DNA from: Arthrobacter sp. YN
GTDB lineage: Bacteria > Actinomycetota > Actinomycetes > Actinomycetales > Micrococcaceae
Assembly: GCF_002224285.1 (NCBI RefSeq)
Contig: NZ_CP022436.1
Location: forward strand, 2,666,001 to 2,730,000
Direction: 5' to 3'
Length of the DNA stretch: 64,000 bases
Made by a program: the position numbers and the translations under genes. Shown here piece after piece: positions 45,569 to 54,379 of this stretch. How positions within the stretch are numbered: position 1 is the first letter of the stretch; the number at the start of each line of letters is the position of its first letter. Under the pieces are notes generated by a model. That model did not search any database, was not told the origin of the DNA, and was given only the letters and a program-made list of their open reading frames with translations.

Positions 45569-47695
45569 TTATGCGTTGGAGTCTGCGAGGGAGTCTTTGG
45601 CAGCGGCAGCAACGGCGTCGGCGGTGATGCCGAACTCGTTGAAGAGCCGCTTGTAGTCAGCCGAAGCGCCGAAGTGCTCCAGGGAGATGGAGCGACCGGC
45701 GTCACCGACGAATTCGCGCCAGCCCAGTGCCAGGCCTGCCTCAACGGAAACCCGGGCCTTCACGGATGCCGGGAGAACCGACTCGCGGTAGGCCTCGTCC
45801 TGTTTGTTGAACCACTCAACGCACGGCATGGACACAACACGGGCGGCGATTCCTTCAGCCTGGAGGGCTTCGCGGGCCTGCACGGCGAGCTGGACTTCCG
45901 AGCCGGTGCCGATCAGGATGACCTGCGGGTCAACGGTTTCGCCGTCCTTGGAAGCTTCGGCCAGCACGTAGCCGCCCTTGGCAACACCTGCGGTGGAACC
46001 GAACGTGTCGCCGGTTGCTTCGCCTTCGCCGCGGGCGTAGGTGGGGATGTTCTGACGGGTCAGGACGATTCCGGCCGGGTTCTCGTGGTTCTCCAGCATG
46101 ACCTTCCATGCCGCGGAGACCTCGTTCGCGTCGCCGGGGCGGACAACGTCCAGGCCCGGGATGGCGCGCAGTGAGGCGAGCTGCTCCACCGGCTGGTGGG
46201 TGGGGCCGTCTTCGCCCAGGCCGATGGAGTCGTGCGTCCATACGTACAGGGACGGAACACCCATCAGCGCCCCGAGGCGGATGGCCGGGCGCTGGTAGTC
46301 GCTGAAGATCAAGAACGTTCCGGAGAAAGCGCGGGTGCGGCCGTGCAGGGAAATGCCGTTCACGATCGACGCGGCAGCGTGCTCACGGATACCGAAGTGC
46401 AGTACACGTCCGTACGGGTTGCCCTTCCAGGCGTCCGTGGAGCGTGAGGTCGGGATGAACGACGGCGAGCCTTCGATGGTGGTGTTGTTGGACTCCGCGA
46501 GGTCGGCAGAACCGCCCCACAGCTCCGGCAGGACCGGGCCGATGGCGTTCAGGACCTTGCCCGAAGCCGCGCGGGTGGAAACGTCCTTGCCTGCTTCGAA
46601 CACGGGAAGCGCAGCATCGATGCCCACGGGGAGCTTCTTCGCTTCAACGCGTTCCAGCAGGGCGGCGGCGTCCGGGTTGGCGGACTGCCATGCCTCGAAC
46701 GAGCTCTGCCAGGCAGCGCGTGACTCTGCACCGCGGTCCAGGACCTTGCGGGCGTGTGCCAGGACTTCTTCGTCAACATCGAAGGACTTGGCAGGATCGA
46801 AGCCGAGCACGCTTTTCAGAGCCGCGACTTCCTCGGCACCCAGGGCGGAACCGTGGATCTTGCCGGTGTTCTGCTTCTTCGGCGCCGGGTACCCGATGAT
46901 GGTGCGCAGCGAGATGATGGACGGCTTGTTCGTCTCTGCCTTCGCAGCGAGCAGTGCTGCGTAGAGCTCCTGGACGTCTTCGACGTAGTCGCCGGTCTTG
47001 GTCCAATCAACGCGCTGGGTGTGCCAGCCGTAGGCCTCGTAGCGCTTGAGGACGTCTTCGGTGAAGGCGATGTCGGTGTCGTCTTCGATGGAGATGTGGT
47101 TCTCGTCGTAGATCACTACGAGGTTGCCCAGTTCCTGGTGGCCGGCGAGCGAGGACGCCTCGGAGGTCACACCTTCCTGGAGATCGCCGTCGGAGGCGAT
47201 GACCCAGATGGTGTGGTCGAACGGCGATTCGCCGGCGGGAGCATCGGCGTCGAACAGGCCGCGTTGGCGACGCTGGGAGTACGCGAAACCAACAGCCGAG
47301 GCCAGGCCCTGGCCCAGCGGGCCGGTGGTGATTTCCACGCCGGCGGTGTGCTTGTACTCGGGGTGGCCCGGGGTCAGTGAACCCCAGGTGCGGAGCGCCT
47401 CAAGGTCCTTCAGTTCCAGGCCGTAGCCGGACAGGAACAACTGGATGTACAGGGTCAACGACGTGTGGCCGGGGGACAGGACAAACCGGTCCCGGCCAAG
47501 CCAGTCCGGGTTCTTCGGGTCATGGCGCATCAGCTTCTGGAACAGCAAGTATGCTGCCGGAGCCAAGCTCATCGCCGTACCCGGGTGGCCGTTGCCGACC
47601 TTCTCCACGGCGTCTGCGGCCAACACGCGAACGGTGTCAACTGCCTTCTTGTCCAGATCGGTCCATGACAGTTCTTGCTCTTCCAAATGTGGCAC
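45569..47695 (-). CDS. tkt: Transketolase
   Basis: 708 residues from GTG 47695, preceded by AGAGGGG; a longer frame to 47755 lacks a site. Thiamine diphosphate-binding GHPGTAMSLAPAAY, SDGDLQEGVTSEASSLAGH with the ThDP motif, IGLGEDGPTHQPVEQL, and the C-terminal transketolase domain. Transfers two-carbon units in the non-oxidative pentose phosphate pathway. First gene of the six-gene operon; its promoter must lie in the 428-nt gap shared with ctaB. Confidence 0.97.
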   Translation of the reverse strand: MPHLEEQELSWTDLDKKAVDTVRVLAADAVEKVGNGHPGTAMSLAPAAYLLFQKLMRHDPKNPDWLGRDRFVLSPGHTSLTLYIQLFLSGYGLELKDLEALRTWGSLTPGHPEYKHTAGVEITTGPLGQGLASAVGFAYSQRRQRGLFDADAPAGESPFDHTIWVIASDGDLQEGVTSEASSLAGHQELGNLVVIYDENHISIEDDTDIAFTEDVLKRYEAYGWHTQRVDWTKTGDYVEDVQELYAALLAAKAETNKPSIISLRTIIGYPAPKKQNTGKIHGSALGAEEVAALKSVLGFDPAKSFDVDEEVLAHARKVLDRGAESRAAWQSSFEAWQSANPDAAALLERVEAKKLPVGIDAALPVFEAGKDVSTRAASGKVLNAIGPVLPELWGGSADLAESNNTTIEGSPSFIPTSRSTDAWKGNPYGRVLHFGIREHAAASIVNGISLHGRTRAFSGTFLIFSDYQRPAIRLGALMGVPSLYVWTHDSIGLGEDGPTHQPVEQLASLRAIPGLDVVRPGDANEVSAAWKVMLENHENPAGIVLTRQNIPTYARGEGEATGDTFGSTAGVAKGGYVLAEASKDGETVDPQVILIGTGSEVQLAVQAREALQAEGIAARVVSMPCVEWFNKQDEAYRESVLPASVKARVSVEAGLALGWREFVGDAGRSISLEHFGASADYKRLFNEFGITADAVAAAAKDSLADSNA

Positions 47696-48123
47696 GAAAA
47701 CCGAGCCCCTCTCTGTGCTGACGGCAGGCGTATGGACACGGCACGCAGGAAGCACAGGATGGCGCCCGCTGCAATGTGTCTACCAGCCGTTCACCATTGA
47801 AACGTTGATCTCTCATCCAGACGCACGGATACCCGAGAATACGGTTTCCCGGATCGTCAACGTGTGCTGATCTGCTCAACAGCTTAGCCCTAAACGTGTC
47901 ACGGAACTCAGGGAATCCCACTAACTGGACAGAAATTCCCTTATATGAATCACGATGGCCCGGAAGCGGAGTGAAGATTCGGAAACATTGACGAATTTTG
48001 CGGACATTGGGCCACTTCCGGCCACGGTATGATATTTGGAGGCCACCAGCGGTTCATGCGCCCGTGTCAGCTTTCGAAGACCGGGACGGCAGCCGTTGCG
48101 AGAACCCCAGAGCATAGAACAGA
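47696..48123. other. 428-nt divergent intergenic region between tkt and ctaB
   Basis: No convincing gene is present. A TATGAT hexamer at 48028-48033, with a weak ACATTG 18 nt upstream, is the best ctaB promoter candidate (leader of about 85 nt). On the minus strand the AT-rich stretch 47930-48000 and TAGACA near 47800 are possible parts of the tkt promoter, but no two-hexamer match with proper spacing is visible. Short ORFs here look like noise. Confidence 0.5.
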
Positions 48124-49086
48124 GTGACTGCCGCCGTGAGCACAACTGATACGCCCCTCAACGCGTCCCCGGCCCGGGGAAGCATCGGAATTTCCCGTAA
48201 GTTCAAGGCGTATCTGGCACTCACCAAACCCCGGGTCATCGAACTCCTCCTGGTCAGCACCCTGCCCACCATGATCTTCGCCCAGCGTGGCTTCCCCTCC
48301 ATCGGCCTGATCCTGGCCACCCTCGTCGGCGGAGCGTTTGCAGCCGGCAGCGCCGGCGTCTTCAACTGCTACATCGACCGCGACATCGACAAACTGATGC
48401 ACCGCACCGAGAAGCGTCCCTTGGTCACGGGTGAAGTGACGCCGCGCGAGGCCCTGGTCTTCGCCTGGATCCTTGGTGCAGCGTCGATCGCCATCCTGTG
48501 GTTCGGCGCCAATCCTCTGTCCGCATGGCTTGGGCTCGGCGCCATCGTCTTCTATGTGGTCATTTACACCATGATCCTGAAGCGCCGCACGGCCCAGAAT
48601 ATTGTGTGGGGCGGAGCAGCCGGGTGCTTCCCCGTGCTGATCGCCTGGGCCGCTGTCACCAACACGGTGGAGTGGCCGGCAATCGTGCTCTTCATGGTGA
48701 TCTTCCTGTGGACGCCCCCGCACTACTGGCCCCTGTCCATGCGCTACGGCGAGGATTACCGCAACGCCAAGGTGCCCATGCTCGGTGCCATCGCCGGAGC
48801 CAAGGTGGTATCGGTACAGGTTGTCCTCTACGCCTGGGCCATGGTTGCCTGTTCACTCTTGATGGTGCCCGTTGGCGGTGCCGGCTGGGTTTACACGATC
48901 GTCGCCGTTGCCGCCGGTGCTTGGTTCCTCTACGAGAGCCACGCACTGTACAAGCGTGCACAGGGTGGCGACGTCTCCAACAAGGGCGCCATGAAGGTCT
49001 TCCACGGCTCCATCAGCTACCTGACGCTTCTCTTCATCGCACTGGCCGTTGACCCGTTCATTGGCTCAGCGATCGTCGGCGGCTAA
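48124..49086 (+). CDS. ctaB: Protoheme IX farnesyltransferase (heme O synthase)
   Basis: 320 residues from GTG (GTG 48136 is an alternative). UbiA-type prenyltransferase with about nine helices. Mg-prenyl-diphosphate motif [15 protein letters not shown] and second motif [12 protein letters not shown]. Attaches a farnesyl group to heme B to give heme O for cytochrome oxidase. Pairs functionally with ctaA downstream, although an unrelated block lies between them. Confidence 0.97.
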   Translation: MTAAVSTTDTPLNASPARGSIGISRKFKAYLALTKPRVIELLLVSTLPTMIFAQRGFPSIGLILATLVGGAFAAGSAGVFNCYIDRDIDKLMHRTEKRPLVTGEVTPREALVFAWILGAASIAILWFGANPLSAWLGLGAIVFYVVIYTMILKRRTAQNIVWGGAAGCFPVLIAWAAVTNTVEWPAIVLFMVIFLWTPPHYWPLSMRYGEDYRNAKVPMLGAIAGAKVVSVQVVLYAWAMVACSLLMVPVGGAGWVYTIVAVAAGAWFLYESHALYKRAQGGDVSNKGAMKVFHGSISYLTLLFIALAVDPFIGSAIVGG

Positions 49087-49114
49087 GTTCCGCACTTCGT
49101 CAAGAAACAACGTT

Positions 49115-49146
49115 CGACGCCGGTGCCCGCCAGAGTGCCGGCGTCG
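49115..49146 (+). terminator. Terminator after ctaB
   Basis: A 9-bp stem CGACGCCGG/CCGGCGTCG (49115-49123 with 49138-49146), followed by CGCTTTT. Confidence 0.75.
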
Positions 49147-49168
49147 CGCTTTTCCCTCACACCACCTG

Positions 49169-49219
49169 ACGCTCGCTCACGTCCCAAGCGCTTGATCCCA
49201 ACGCTCGCTCACGTCCCAA
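49169..49219. repeat. 32-bp tandem repeat, 1.6 copies
   Basis: The 19-mer ACGCTCGCTCACGTCCCAA occurs at 49169-49187 and again at 49201-49219, a 32-bp period. The second copy covers the stop codon of the TOPRIM gene. It sits right at the boundary of the accessory block after the ctaB terminator. Confidence 0.75.
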
Positions 49220-49757
49220 AAGACGCAACCAAGTGGGCCAGCGGGGGAGGTGCCTTGCCAGCGGGCAGCGCAGAGACCAGCAGGGGAGCGTAGCGAATCT
49301 TGTTGCCACTCCGGCCCCCGAAGAACCGCCGTAATTGGACTTCCACGGACCGGTGCCGCAGTGAGGGCTGGCGTTGGAGGAGCTTAAACGAGGCCAGCTC
49401 GCCTTGAGCCCTGATGACGTCGAGCACTGCGTCGATTCCCAGGCATCGGATAAGTTCATCCTCCAGATCGGTGTTACAAACCTGGAACCCGCGCTCTTCC
49501 AACGGCCCGGATCCCACACCAGCATGCAGGAGTGCCCTGGCAATGACTTTGGACTCGCCTGCATCACAAAGCCCAAGTAATCGGTGGTCGGCTCCTTTCG
49601 GGCCGTAGCGCTCGAGGTAGTGGACGATACTCGTGGCGCCACCCATCGGGATGATTTGCACACGTTCTGCGGCCAAGTCGTGGTCACATCGAAAGGCCAG
49701 GGCTTCTACGGCCGACCTGTCGCTTTCACCCTCGACCAACACAGTTGTCGCCTGCAT
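49209..49757 (-). CDS. Stand-alone TOPRIM-domain protein (OLD-like)
   Basis: 182 residues. The N-terminus is a TOPRIM fold: TTVLVEGESDRSAVEAL carries the conserved Glu (residue 9), and LGLCDAGES supplies Asp 65 and Glu 68 where many TOPRIM proteins have DxD. QIIPMGGATSIVHYL between them fits OLD-family TOPRIM domains. The C-terminal half is helical and basic, without an ATPase. OLD nucleases normally have an N-terminal ABC ATPase; here only the catalytic-type domain exists, so it may act alone or with a partner elsewhere. It is divergent from the secreted-protein operon. Confidence 0.75.
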   Translation of the reverse strand: MQATTVLVEGESDRSAVEALAFRCDHDLAAERVQIIPMGGATSIVHYLERYGPKGADHRLLGLCDAGESKVIARALLHAGVGSGPLEERGFQVCNTDLEDELIRCLGIDAVLDVIRAQGELASFKLLQRQPSLRHRSVEVQLRRFFGGRSGNKIRYAPLLVSALPAGKAPPPLAHLVASFGT

Positions 49758-49805
49758 AGGACAAGTATGTCGGACGCGGCAGCGGAGGGCTTTGACGCGC
49801 TTCTA

Positions 49806-49921
49806 TACCTAGAGTTCTCATGGCAGCACCTAGTTTCGCCCTTCCGGGCACCTATTTCTTGCCCAAATGCCACCTAGTTTGCGGAAAAGTCGTCTAGGTG
49901 GTGCCGTGCGCACCCTAGTGT
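49806..49921. promoter_or_regulatory. Operator array of helically phased ACCTA repeats, with -10 TAGTGT
   Basis: Direct repeats TACCTAGAGT (49806), CACCTAGTTT (49827), CACCTATTTC (49849) and CACCTAGTTT (49871) are spaced 21, 22 and 22 bp, about two helical turns. An inverted copy CTAGGTGG (49894-49901) pairs with CCACCTAG (49870-49877). TAGTGT (49916-49921) is a likely -10 for the operon at 49971; a minus-strand TATAGA at 49802-49807 overlaps the first repeat and may serve the TOPRIM gene. The layout fits cooperative binding by an activator or repressor; none is encoded nearby. Confidence 0.65.
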
Positions 49922-49970
49922 TCGAGATGGAACAGAGCCGTTCCACACCGCACGAGCATTGGGGAAAACA

Positions 49971-50351
49971 ATGAAAGCGCTCCTCCGTACTGCAGGAATC
50001 GTGACCATCGCGTCGGCTTCAGTTTTGACCGGAGTGACAGCCGCGCAAGCAGCGCCGGCCTGCTCCACAGCCAGGGTCTGCCTCTACGACAACTACTGGT
50101 TCACCGGAACGCAGCGGACCTACAACTGGGTCGCATCGTACGTGGGCGACGCGGCAAACGATAAAGCCAGCTCCATCGTCATAGGCCCGGCTGCGAACGT
50201 TCAATCGCCGTACGTGTATCTCTACAGGGACCTCAATTACTCCGGGCATGCAGTGATCTTCCGTGGTGGCAACGCAGTTAACGATCTTCGGGGTGTGTCA
50301 ATGTATGCCGGTGTGAACTGGGACGACGAGATCTCAAGCATTTGGGGTTAG
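49971..50351 (+). CDS. Secreted crystallin-fold/peptidase inhibitor I36-like protein
   Basis: 126 residues from ATG 49971, with GGGG 7 nt upstream. A Sec signal peptide (KALLRT start, hydrophobic core, AQA cleavage site near residue 27) leaves a mature protein of about 99 residues. Two Cys (31 and 37) could form a disulphide. Two crystallin-type halves are visible: VCLYDNYWFTGTQRTY and VYLYRDLNYSGHAVIF, each with the Tyr and Gly pattern of a Greek key, ending in DDEISSIWG. This matches the I36/beta-gamma crystallin group that includes a Streptomyces metalloprotease inhibitor. Two nt separate its stop from the next start. Confidence 0.8.
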   Translation: MKALLRTAGIVTIASASVLTGVTAAQAAPACSTARVCLYDNYWFTGTQRTYNWVASYVGDAANDKASSIVIGPAANVQSPYVYLYRDLNYSGHAVIFRGGNAVNDLRGVSMYAGVNWDDEISSIWG

Positions 50352-50353
50352 CC

Positions 50354-51259
50354 TTGCGATCTCCCGTTCTTCGGTCCACCGTGAAGGTCGCCGCGTTGCT
50401 TGCAGGGATCGCGATGGCCGGCGCGGCCTGTTCCGGCCCGCCGGCATCGTCGCCCGTTGAATCCATGGCCACTAGCCTGCCCGCCATCGATCGCTCTGCC
50501 GGCACCGGGGCCAAGGCGTCCCTCAACGAAGCGAACGGCGAGGTGATTCTTCCCATGAGTGCCTACTGGTACTCGGACCGTGAGAACGTGATCGTAAATT
50601 CGGCGGTCGCCTTCCTCATCTACGACTGTGTGGAAGACGCCGGGTTCACGGTGGCGCCGTGGGGCGGCGGAGGCAAGGCCCTGCAGGACTACAGGTTCGG
50701 TCAATGGTCCCGTGCTTTAGCAGCCAGGAACGGTGCCATGCCGGAGATACGTGAGGTGCCAGGGGTGCTCGACGAGCAACCGGAGCGCCCGCCCCTCAGC
50801 GCCAGGCACCAAGCGCAGGAAGTGAAGTGCACCAACTCTGTGGGGCGGGCAGGCTTGCCCGAACTCCTGGAGGGGCTGGCCGGAGACACATCCCTCCCAC
50901 ACCGGATCACCCGTAACGCCGTGGCGCTGACGGAGCACGATTCCGACTACGTTGCTTTCCGGAAGAGCTGGGAGGACTGTGTGGCCGGCAAGGGCCTGAA
51001 GGTCGCGGAGGAGGGTTCCTGGAATCTGTCATCGAGCGGCTCCAAGGAAGACGAGATCCGAGTCGCCTTGCTGGACCTTGATTGTAAAGAGGCCAGCGGC
51101 GGGGCCAGGAAACCCTATGACATTCTCGCTGAGTACCAGGCAGCACAGATGAAGGACCACCAAGCCGAGCTGAACGCCTTGGCAGAAGAGAAGACGGCCG
51201 CCGTGGAGCGAGCCAAACAAATACTGCGGGACCATGGCGTGGCTGATGCAAGACTCTGA
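50354..51259 (+). CDS. Lipoprotein associated with a MacAB-like transporter
   Basis: 301 residues from TTG 50354 (GGGG 6 nt upstream); GTG 50381 is the alternative. Lipobox GAAC puts the lipidated Cys at residue 26. The mature part has paired Cys residues in a recurring W/C pattern (YDCVEDAGF, FRKSWEDCVAGKGL, LLDLDCKEASGG) and ends in a long charged helix (YQAAQMKDHQAELNALAEEK). I do not recognise a named family. Its place between the secreted protein and the adaptor suggests an outer-face partner or immunity-type component; this is inference. Confidence 0.75.
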   Translation: MRSPVLRSTVKVAALLAGIAMAGAACSGPPASSPVESMATSLPAIDRSAGTGAKASLNEANGEVILPMSAYWYSDRENVIVNSAVAFLIYDCVEDAGFTVAPWGGGGKALQDYRFGQWSRALAARNGAMPEIREVPGVLDEQPERPPLSARHQAQEVKCTNSVGRAGLPELLEGLAGDTSLPHRITRNAVALTEHDSDYVAFRKSWEDCVAGKGLKVAEEGSWNLSSSGSKEDEIRVALLDLDCKEASGGARKPYDILAEYQAAQMKDHQAELNALAEEKTAAVERAKQILRDHGVADARL

Positions 51260-52415
51260 GTCAATGCTGATTCGCCGCGGCATGCGGCGTGTTCCGCGAT
51301 GGTGGCTGATGCCTGTCGCCGTGCTCATTGTCCTTGGAGGTTTGGGCATAACCTATTGGGCCGGGGCTTCCAGCACGGCCGGGATGGAGCCAGTGCCACC
51401 CGCGCCCGGGGTGGTTCCTGTTTCGGCAACGGTGGAGCGCCGCGCGGTGGCCAAACAGGTGGTTCTTTCAGGAAAAGTCATAGCAGGAGCCCAGTCCGCA
51501 CTGCAGGCAAGCCCGGCCGAAGGTGTGGACAGGCTGGTAGTGACGGCGGTGGCCAAAGAGGCTGGGAGCATCGTCGTGCCCGGTGAACTGCTGGCGGTCG
51601 TCTCCGGCAGGCCCCTGCTGATACTGCCCAGCAGTGTGCCCTTGTACCGTGACATCATCCATGGGGAGTCGGGACCTGACGTCATAGCCCTTCAAGCGGC
51701 TTTGGCGACGTTTGGTTTTGCATGCACCACAACAGGAACCTTTGACCTGGATACTCAACAGGCACTGGAATCGTGGTACAAAGCCACAGGGTTCAAAGCC
51801 CCCACCGCGCCCGCTCAACTGCCTCAGGAGGACGCTGGAAAGGCAGCACCAAAGGCTGCCTCGTCCGACGTCATGTTTCGTTGGCGGGAATTCGTGCAGG
51901 TCCCCGGCGACACCGGGACAATTGCATCCCTGGCTGGCCCAGGGGCCCTGCTGGCAGAGGATGGGATCGTAGCCCGCATAAGAGTTGCCGACGATTCGAT
52001 AGTTGCGCGGGCCGACGTTGTCCAGTCCGAGAGTTTTGCGGTGGGCACGCCCGTTAAGGTCAGGGCCGGCTCTACGGTCCTGGACACCACAGTGGCGAAT
52101 ATCAGCGGCTTCCTGGAGGGTGACTCAAGCACGAACGAAATCCCTGGAAAAGACATCACGGTGGCAATCCCCCCAGGGTCACCGGGATTCCCCGCGGACC
52201 AATCAGTCACTGTAACTGCAGGCAGCGCAACTGCAGAGTCCCTCGCCGTTCCCCTGATAGCGATTCGCCAGGATCGTGGGACACCGTACCTCTTGATTGA
52301 GGGGAACGACGAGCCCCGCCGCCTTGAGGTGAAGGTCACTGCACAGGCGGATGGTTGGGCGGCGATCGCTGATGTGGACGGCCTGGTTGTTGGGGATCAG
52401 GTGAAGCTCCAATGA
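51234..52415 (+). CDS. MacA/HlyD-like membrane adaptor with peptidoglycan-binding domain
   Basis: 393 residues from ATG 51234, which overlaps the lipoprotein end by 26 nt; ATG 51246 or 51264 are alternatives. One N-terminal transmembrane helix (about 22-44) is followed by a lipoyl/barrel-sandwich part split by a peptidoglycan-binding type 1 domain (about 145-188, GPDVIALQAALATFGF, DTQQALESWY). The C-terminal beta-domains are typical of periplasmic adaptor subunits (LAVPLIAIRQDRGTPYLLI). In a monoderm cell it would reach into the wall rather than to a TolC. Overlaps the ABC gene by 4 nt. Confidence 0.83.
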   Translation: MAWLMQDSESMLIRRGMRRVPRWWLMPVAVLIVLGGLGITYWAGASSTAGMEPVPPAPGVVPVSATVERRAVAKQVVLSGKVIAGAQSALQASPAEGVDRLVVTAVAKEAGSIVVPGELLAVVSGRPLLILPSSVPLYRDIIHGESGPDVIALQAALATFGFACTTTGTFDLDTQQALESWYKATGFKAPTAPAQLPQEDAGKAAPKAASSDVMFRWREFVQVPGDTGTIASLAGPGALLAEDGIVARIRVADDSIVARADVVQSESFAVGTPVKVRAGSTVLDTTVANISGFLEGDSSTNEIPGKDITVAIPPGSPGFPADQSVTVTAGSATAESLAVPLIAIRQDRGTPYLLIEGNDEPRRLEVKVTAQADGWAAIADVDGLVVGDQVKLQ

Positions 52416-54379
52416 GCGTACTGGTGCACACCCACGAATCAGCAGGGCCTGAACTGCCCCTGCCTGTCCTTAGCCTGCGAGGCGTAAACCGGGGATTTCC
52501 CGGAACGAAGGCACTGGTGGACGTGGATCTCGATATTCGCGAGGGGGAGTTCGTCGCGATAGTGGGTCCCTCCGGTTCGGGGAAGTCCACGCTCCTCAAC
52601 GTCCTGGGCCTGCTGGACACACCAACATCAGGCACATATCGCATCAGGGGTACGGACGTCGCCGAGTTTGACGAGAGGCAGCGGGCAGATCGGCGGGCCG
52701 AAGTGTTTGGCTTCGTCTTCCAGGAATCACATATGGTGGGCCGGGACGCCGCCGCCCGCAACGCTGTGTTGGGGCTTCGTGCACGAGGCATCGGGTTTGC
52801 GATTCAAAAACAACTGGCCATGCCTGCTCTTCACAAGTTTGGGCTTGGGCATAGGGCAGCAACCCCGGCGTCACTCTTGTCCGGGGGTGAACGGCAACGC
52901 CTGGCCATCGCCAGGGCAGTGATCGGAGCACCGAAGGTAGTCCTCGCGGACGAGCCCACAGGCAGCCTGGACACAGAGAATGGCAAAATCGTCATCCGCC
53001 ATCTGCGTGGACTGAGTGATGCCGGCACCACGGTGGCCATGGTGACCCACGATCCGGACATTGCGGCCGCCGCGGACCGGATTATCACGATGCGCGACGG
53101 AGCGATCGTCAAGGACTCAGGCCACAGCGGGGGAGCCGATACCCTTCCCGGAACATCAGTTGCAGGTCCGGGAAGCAATGAACCCACCTTCGTTCGGCGC
53201 CGGCGCCACGAAGCCATTGACGTCGTTGCCGACGCGCTGTCTGCGCTGACGGTTCGTCCGTCCAAGGCCCTTTTGCTGATCATGGCATTCCTCCTTGGCA
53301 GTGGAGGGTTGGTAGCGGCCATCGGACTGAGCGAGAGCGCTTCCGTGAAGGTGTCCGCCCGGATCGACGCAGCCGCCAGCGATGAAGTCAGGGTGACACG
53401 CGAGGCTGGTTATTCATCATGGGAAGCCGTCACAAGGGATCTCAAGGCATCCGTGAGACTCTCTGGCGTGCACGATGCCGGAGTCGTCGCCGAGCTCTCG
53501 TCGTCGGTGGTGCAGCCATCAACCTTCCGGCCCGCATCCTTTCCTGAACAACCCGCCTTCAACGGAGCCGTCCGGATCATCGACTCAGCGTACCTTCGAC
53601 TCCAAGGGGCAACCGTGTCCTATGGTGACGCTGCCTTGCTGGATCACTCATTTGGAGGGCCTGTCGCCATCCTGGGCCAGGATGCCGCCCAAGAGTTGGG
53701 AATCGCCAAGCCAGGTCCCGGCGTCGTGGTGTGGCTGTATGGCCAGGCGGTCCCGGTGGTGGGGATCATTGACGAGCCGGGCCGTGACCCAGTACTGCCA
53801 TCAGCGGTGATGGTGGGTGTTGGTTCTTACGCTTTGACCGGCAACGTGGCAGCCAGCCTGGTCCTTCGTACGAGTCCGGGGATGCCGGCAGCCATAGCAG
53901 AGGCCTTGCCAAAAGCACTCAACCCTGCTGAACCCGGGACCGTGGAAGTACAGACGGTGGCCGACCTCCGGGAGCTCAAACAAGGGATCAATACGGACCT
54001 CGGCAGGCTGGTGGCCATTGTCTCCGTCATCCTGCTCGCCATGGCCTGCCTCAGCGCCGGAACCACCATGTACTTGGGCGTGCTGGCTAGATCAAGCGAG
54101 ATTGCACTGCGACTGGCCCTGGGCATGCGACGAGGAGTGCTGGCCTCGATGTTCCTCACCGAAGGTGCCGTGGTGGGAGCATTGGGCGGGGCAGCAGGCG
54201 CAGCCGCCGGAATGGGCGCCGTCCTGGCTTACGCATCCAGTGAAGGCTGGGCTGCAGTGATTCCTTGGTACGCATCGATGTGGGGCATGGGGGCTGGACT
54301 TGCCAGCGGTACCCTGTCGGCCGTATATCCGGCAATGCTGGCCATGCGGTCCAACCCGGCGCACCTGATCCGGGCGTAG
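52412..54379 (+). CDS. MacB-like ABC transporter, fused ATPase and FtsX-type permease
   Basis: 655 residues. ATPase domain: Walker A GPSGSGKST (52-60), signature LSGGE (156-160), Walker B VVLADE (176-181). A helix at about 285-305 begins the MacB-type permease, followed by an extracellular domain and three C-terminal helices (about 530-550, 583-605, 615-640) with the FtsX ending SAVYPAMLAMRSNPA. MacB transporters act as mechanotransducers that move substrates outside the membrane. With its adaptor and lipoprotein it likely exports or senses an envelope-active molecule. It converges on ctaA. Confidence 0.9.
   Translation: MSVLVHTHESAGPELPLPVLSLRGVNRGFPGTKALVDVDLDIREGEFVAIVGPSGSGKSTLLNVLGLLDTPTSGTYRIRGTDVAEFDERQRADRRAEVFGFVFQESHMVGRDAAARNAVLGLRARGIGFAIQKQLAMPALHKFGLGHRAATPASLLSGGERQRLAIARAVIGAPKVVLADEPTGSLDTENGKIVIRHLRGLSDAGTTVAMVTHDPDIAAAADRIITMRDGAIVKDSGHSGGADTLPGTSVAGPGSNEPTFVRRRRHEAIDVVADALSALTVRPSKALLLIMAFLLGSGGLVAAIGLSESASVKVSARIDAAASDEVRVTREAGYSSWEAVTRDLKASVRLSGVHDAGVVAELSSSVVQPSTFRPASFPEQPAFNGAVRIIDSAYLRLQGATVSYGDAALLDHSFGGPVAILGQDAAQELGIAKPGPGVVVWLYGQAVPVVGIIDEPGRDPVLPSAVMVGVGSYALTGNVAASLVLRTSPGMPAAIAEALPKALNPAEPGTVEVQTVADLRELKQGINTDLGRLVAIVSVILLAMACLSAGTTMYLGVLARSSEIALRLALGMRRGVLASMFLTEGAVVGALGGAAGAAAGMGAVLAYASSEGWAAVIPWYASMWGMGAGLASGTLSAVYPAMLAMRSNPAHLIRA

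Noticed and set aside
47637..48145. Short frames in the tkt-ctaB gap as possible small genes
   Set aside because: No ribosome sites, no hydrophobic or motif pattern, and partial overlap with tkt.
49157..49687. Alternative 176-codon minus-strand frame over the TOPRIM gene
   Set aside because: The 182-residue frame has clear TOPRIM motifs; the other is a shifted-frame shadow.
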